Shown here piece by piece: positions 58,981 to 64,000 of a DNA stretch of 64,000 nt (position 1 is the first letter of the stretch; each line of letters starts with the position of its first letter). The notes under the pieces are model-generated. The model worked only from the letters and a program-made list of their open reading frames with translations, was not told the DNA's origin and made no database searches. Location: NCBI GenBank assembly GCA_009823395.1, contig CM020513.1:17280001-17344000 (forward strand), in the 5' to 3' direction. The translations under genes and the position numbers were made by a program. The DNA is from Thamnaconus septentrionalis (lineage: Eukaryota; Chordata; Actinopteri; Tetraodontiformes; Monacanthidae).

Positions 58981-60181
58981 GATAGATAGATGATAGATAA
59001 TAGATAGATGATAGATAGATGATAGATAGATAGATAATAGATAGATGATATATAGATAATCGATATGTAGATAGATAGATAGATGATATGAGCCTACTAC
59101 TACTGCAGCGTGTTACCTGTGCACTAGGGAGGCTCTCCCTCGCCTTAGTTGTGAGGCGAGTGACGGTACTGAGGCAGCAGGCTGCTGACAATCTACAAGA
59201 AACTGATAAATTAGACAGATGTACAGACTGGTGACACTCAAGGCTAGACGACAGGACAGACAGCATACAGAGGACAGGAGAGGTGGACTCCTGCTCGCGG
59301 TCGGTAGCAGGGCGCCTCACTGGGACTCCACGTACAGTACAGACCATGTCATCGAATGAGACACATTAACACACAGCAACACACAAAAAAAAATGTTTTT
59401 GATTTGAAGTTAAAGCTGCTTCTGGATGAATAACAAATACATCTTCAATTCAAAATTCAATATTGTATTAACAGCATAAAATGTGTGTGTAAAAACAAAA
59501 CTTGTCTCTCGGGCAACACTGGCAGAGAAATCTGAGCAATAATGTCGTGTAATTCAGCCAATCTGCCACTAGATGGCAGTGTAGCTCCCTCTCAGCTCCA
59601 GTAGAACCTCCTCTCAGTCCTGGCAGTTCTCCCATTTCCTGGTTCATGACTGATTCATCAACACCGTCCAGGGCTTCACCACTCTGCTGCAAACTGCAGT
59701 CAGGTTCCTACATGATGTCACAAAATCTGTCTTTCATTCACCAAAGAGCTCATTTAAGTTTTGTAGTGTGGGCCGTTCAGTTTGAGAGAGGAGCTAAAAC
59801 CTTCAAGCCCTGGGTGAGTGAAGCCAGTTTCCTCTCCCCTCTGTGTTCAACATGCATCCCTGCCTCGTGGAACTATGATGGATCGCGGCCTTGGCTGAAG
59901 GAGAGGAGGTGAGTGAGGTGAGGGAGTCGACTTCCGTCTGCTCTGAAATGAGTGAGTCAGCTGAACACCACCAAGAGTGGCTTGGCTGAAGGTAAATTCA
60001 GGAGAGCTGACTGAGGCCTGGGCTGAGACGGAGGTTCACACAGGAACAGGCAGTAATGAAATACAGCTGTTTGATGACTGACTGACTATTAATATAATTT
60101 CTTACTCTGTGTTAGACTGTAGCGCACTAGCCTCGGGCGCTAGCAGCCTCTCTGCTTTGGACTTGAAAGATGTCTACTCAC
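58626..60181. other. bicd1 intron sequence with a (GATA)n array
   Basis: The intron downstream of the cargo-binding exon. Includes (GATA)n at 58874-59090 and a fragment matching the interspersed repeat at about 60055-60105 (TGATGACTGACTGACTATTAATAT). No exon was recognised, although reading through the 60182 donor would add [13 protein letters not shown] and a stop. Confidence 0.5.
58874..59090. repeat. (GATA)n tetranucleotide array
   Basis: About 215 bp of GATA units with GATGATA and GATAAT variants. Confidence 0.95.

Positions 60182-64000
<3,819 letters not shown>

Overview
The window is vertebrate nuclear DNA, almost certainly from a ray-finned (teleost) fish. It has spliced genes with short introns, tRNA-derived SINE remnants of the kind common in teleosts, a Tc1/mariner-type MITE, LINE 3' ends and a very high density of CA, CTG and tetranucleotide microsatellites. 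No bacterial-style genes, CRISPR arrays, viral genes or rRNA genes were seen.

Three genes lie on the minus strand, read from right to left. bicd1 (dynein cargo adaptor, 5' end outside the window) occupies about 54-64 kb. fgd4 (frabin, a Cdc42 exchange factor) runs from 6.2 kb to at least 26.5 kb and perhaps to a CpG-rich first exon at 50.5 kb. rabl2 (Rab-like small GTPase) is complete at 0.2-2.4 kb. I identified them by translating minus-strand exons and recalling the human proteins. Exon boundaries were set by splice consensus and by phase continuity, and every internal rabl2 and fgd4 junction given here keeps frame. The bicd1-fgd4 neighbourhood, in the same orientation, matches the human 12p11 order as I remember it, which favours bicd1 over bicd2.

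Layout: 0.18-2.45 kb rabl2, with an apparent U12-type intron and a 371-bp MITE; 2.45-6.1 kb intergenic, with one SINE; 6.1-18.0 kb the main fgd4 exons; 18-50 kb mostly non-coding, holding one more fgd4 exon, a candidate first exon, a long CAG tract, minisatellites and dispersed repeats; 51.36-58.63 kb a near-identical 3.6-kb tandem duplication that doubles the proposed last exon of bicd1; 60.2-64 kb bicd1 coiled-coil exons.

Oddities: the large bicd1 exon has a length incompatible with its flanking phase-0 junctions and reads in three successive frames. The fgd4 C-terminus stops one base out of frame with a conserved tail. With the tandem duplication, these look at least partly like assembly problems (indel errors, uncollapsed haplotypes), but raw reads are needed to decide. 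I found no convincing undescribed biological system. The best leads are the rabl2 U12 intron, the fgd4 long N-terminus and the duplicated bicd1 terminal exon.
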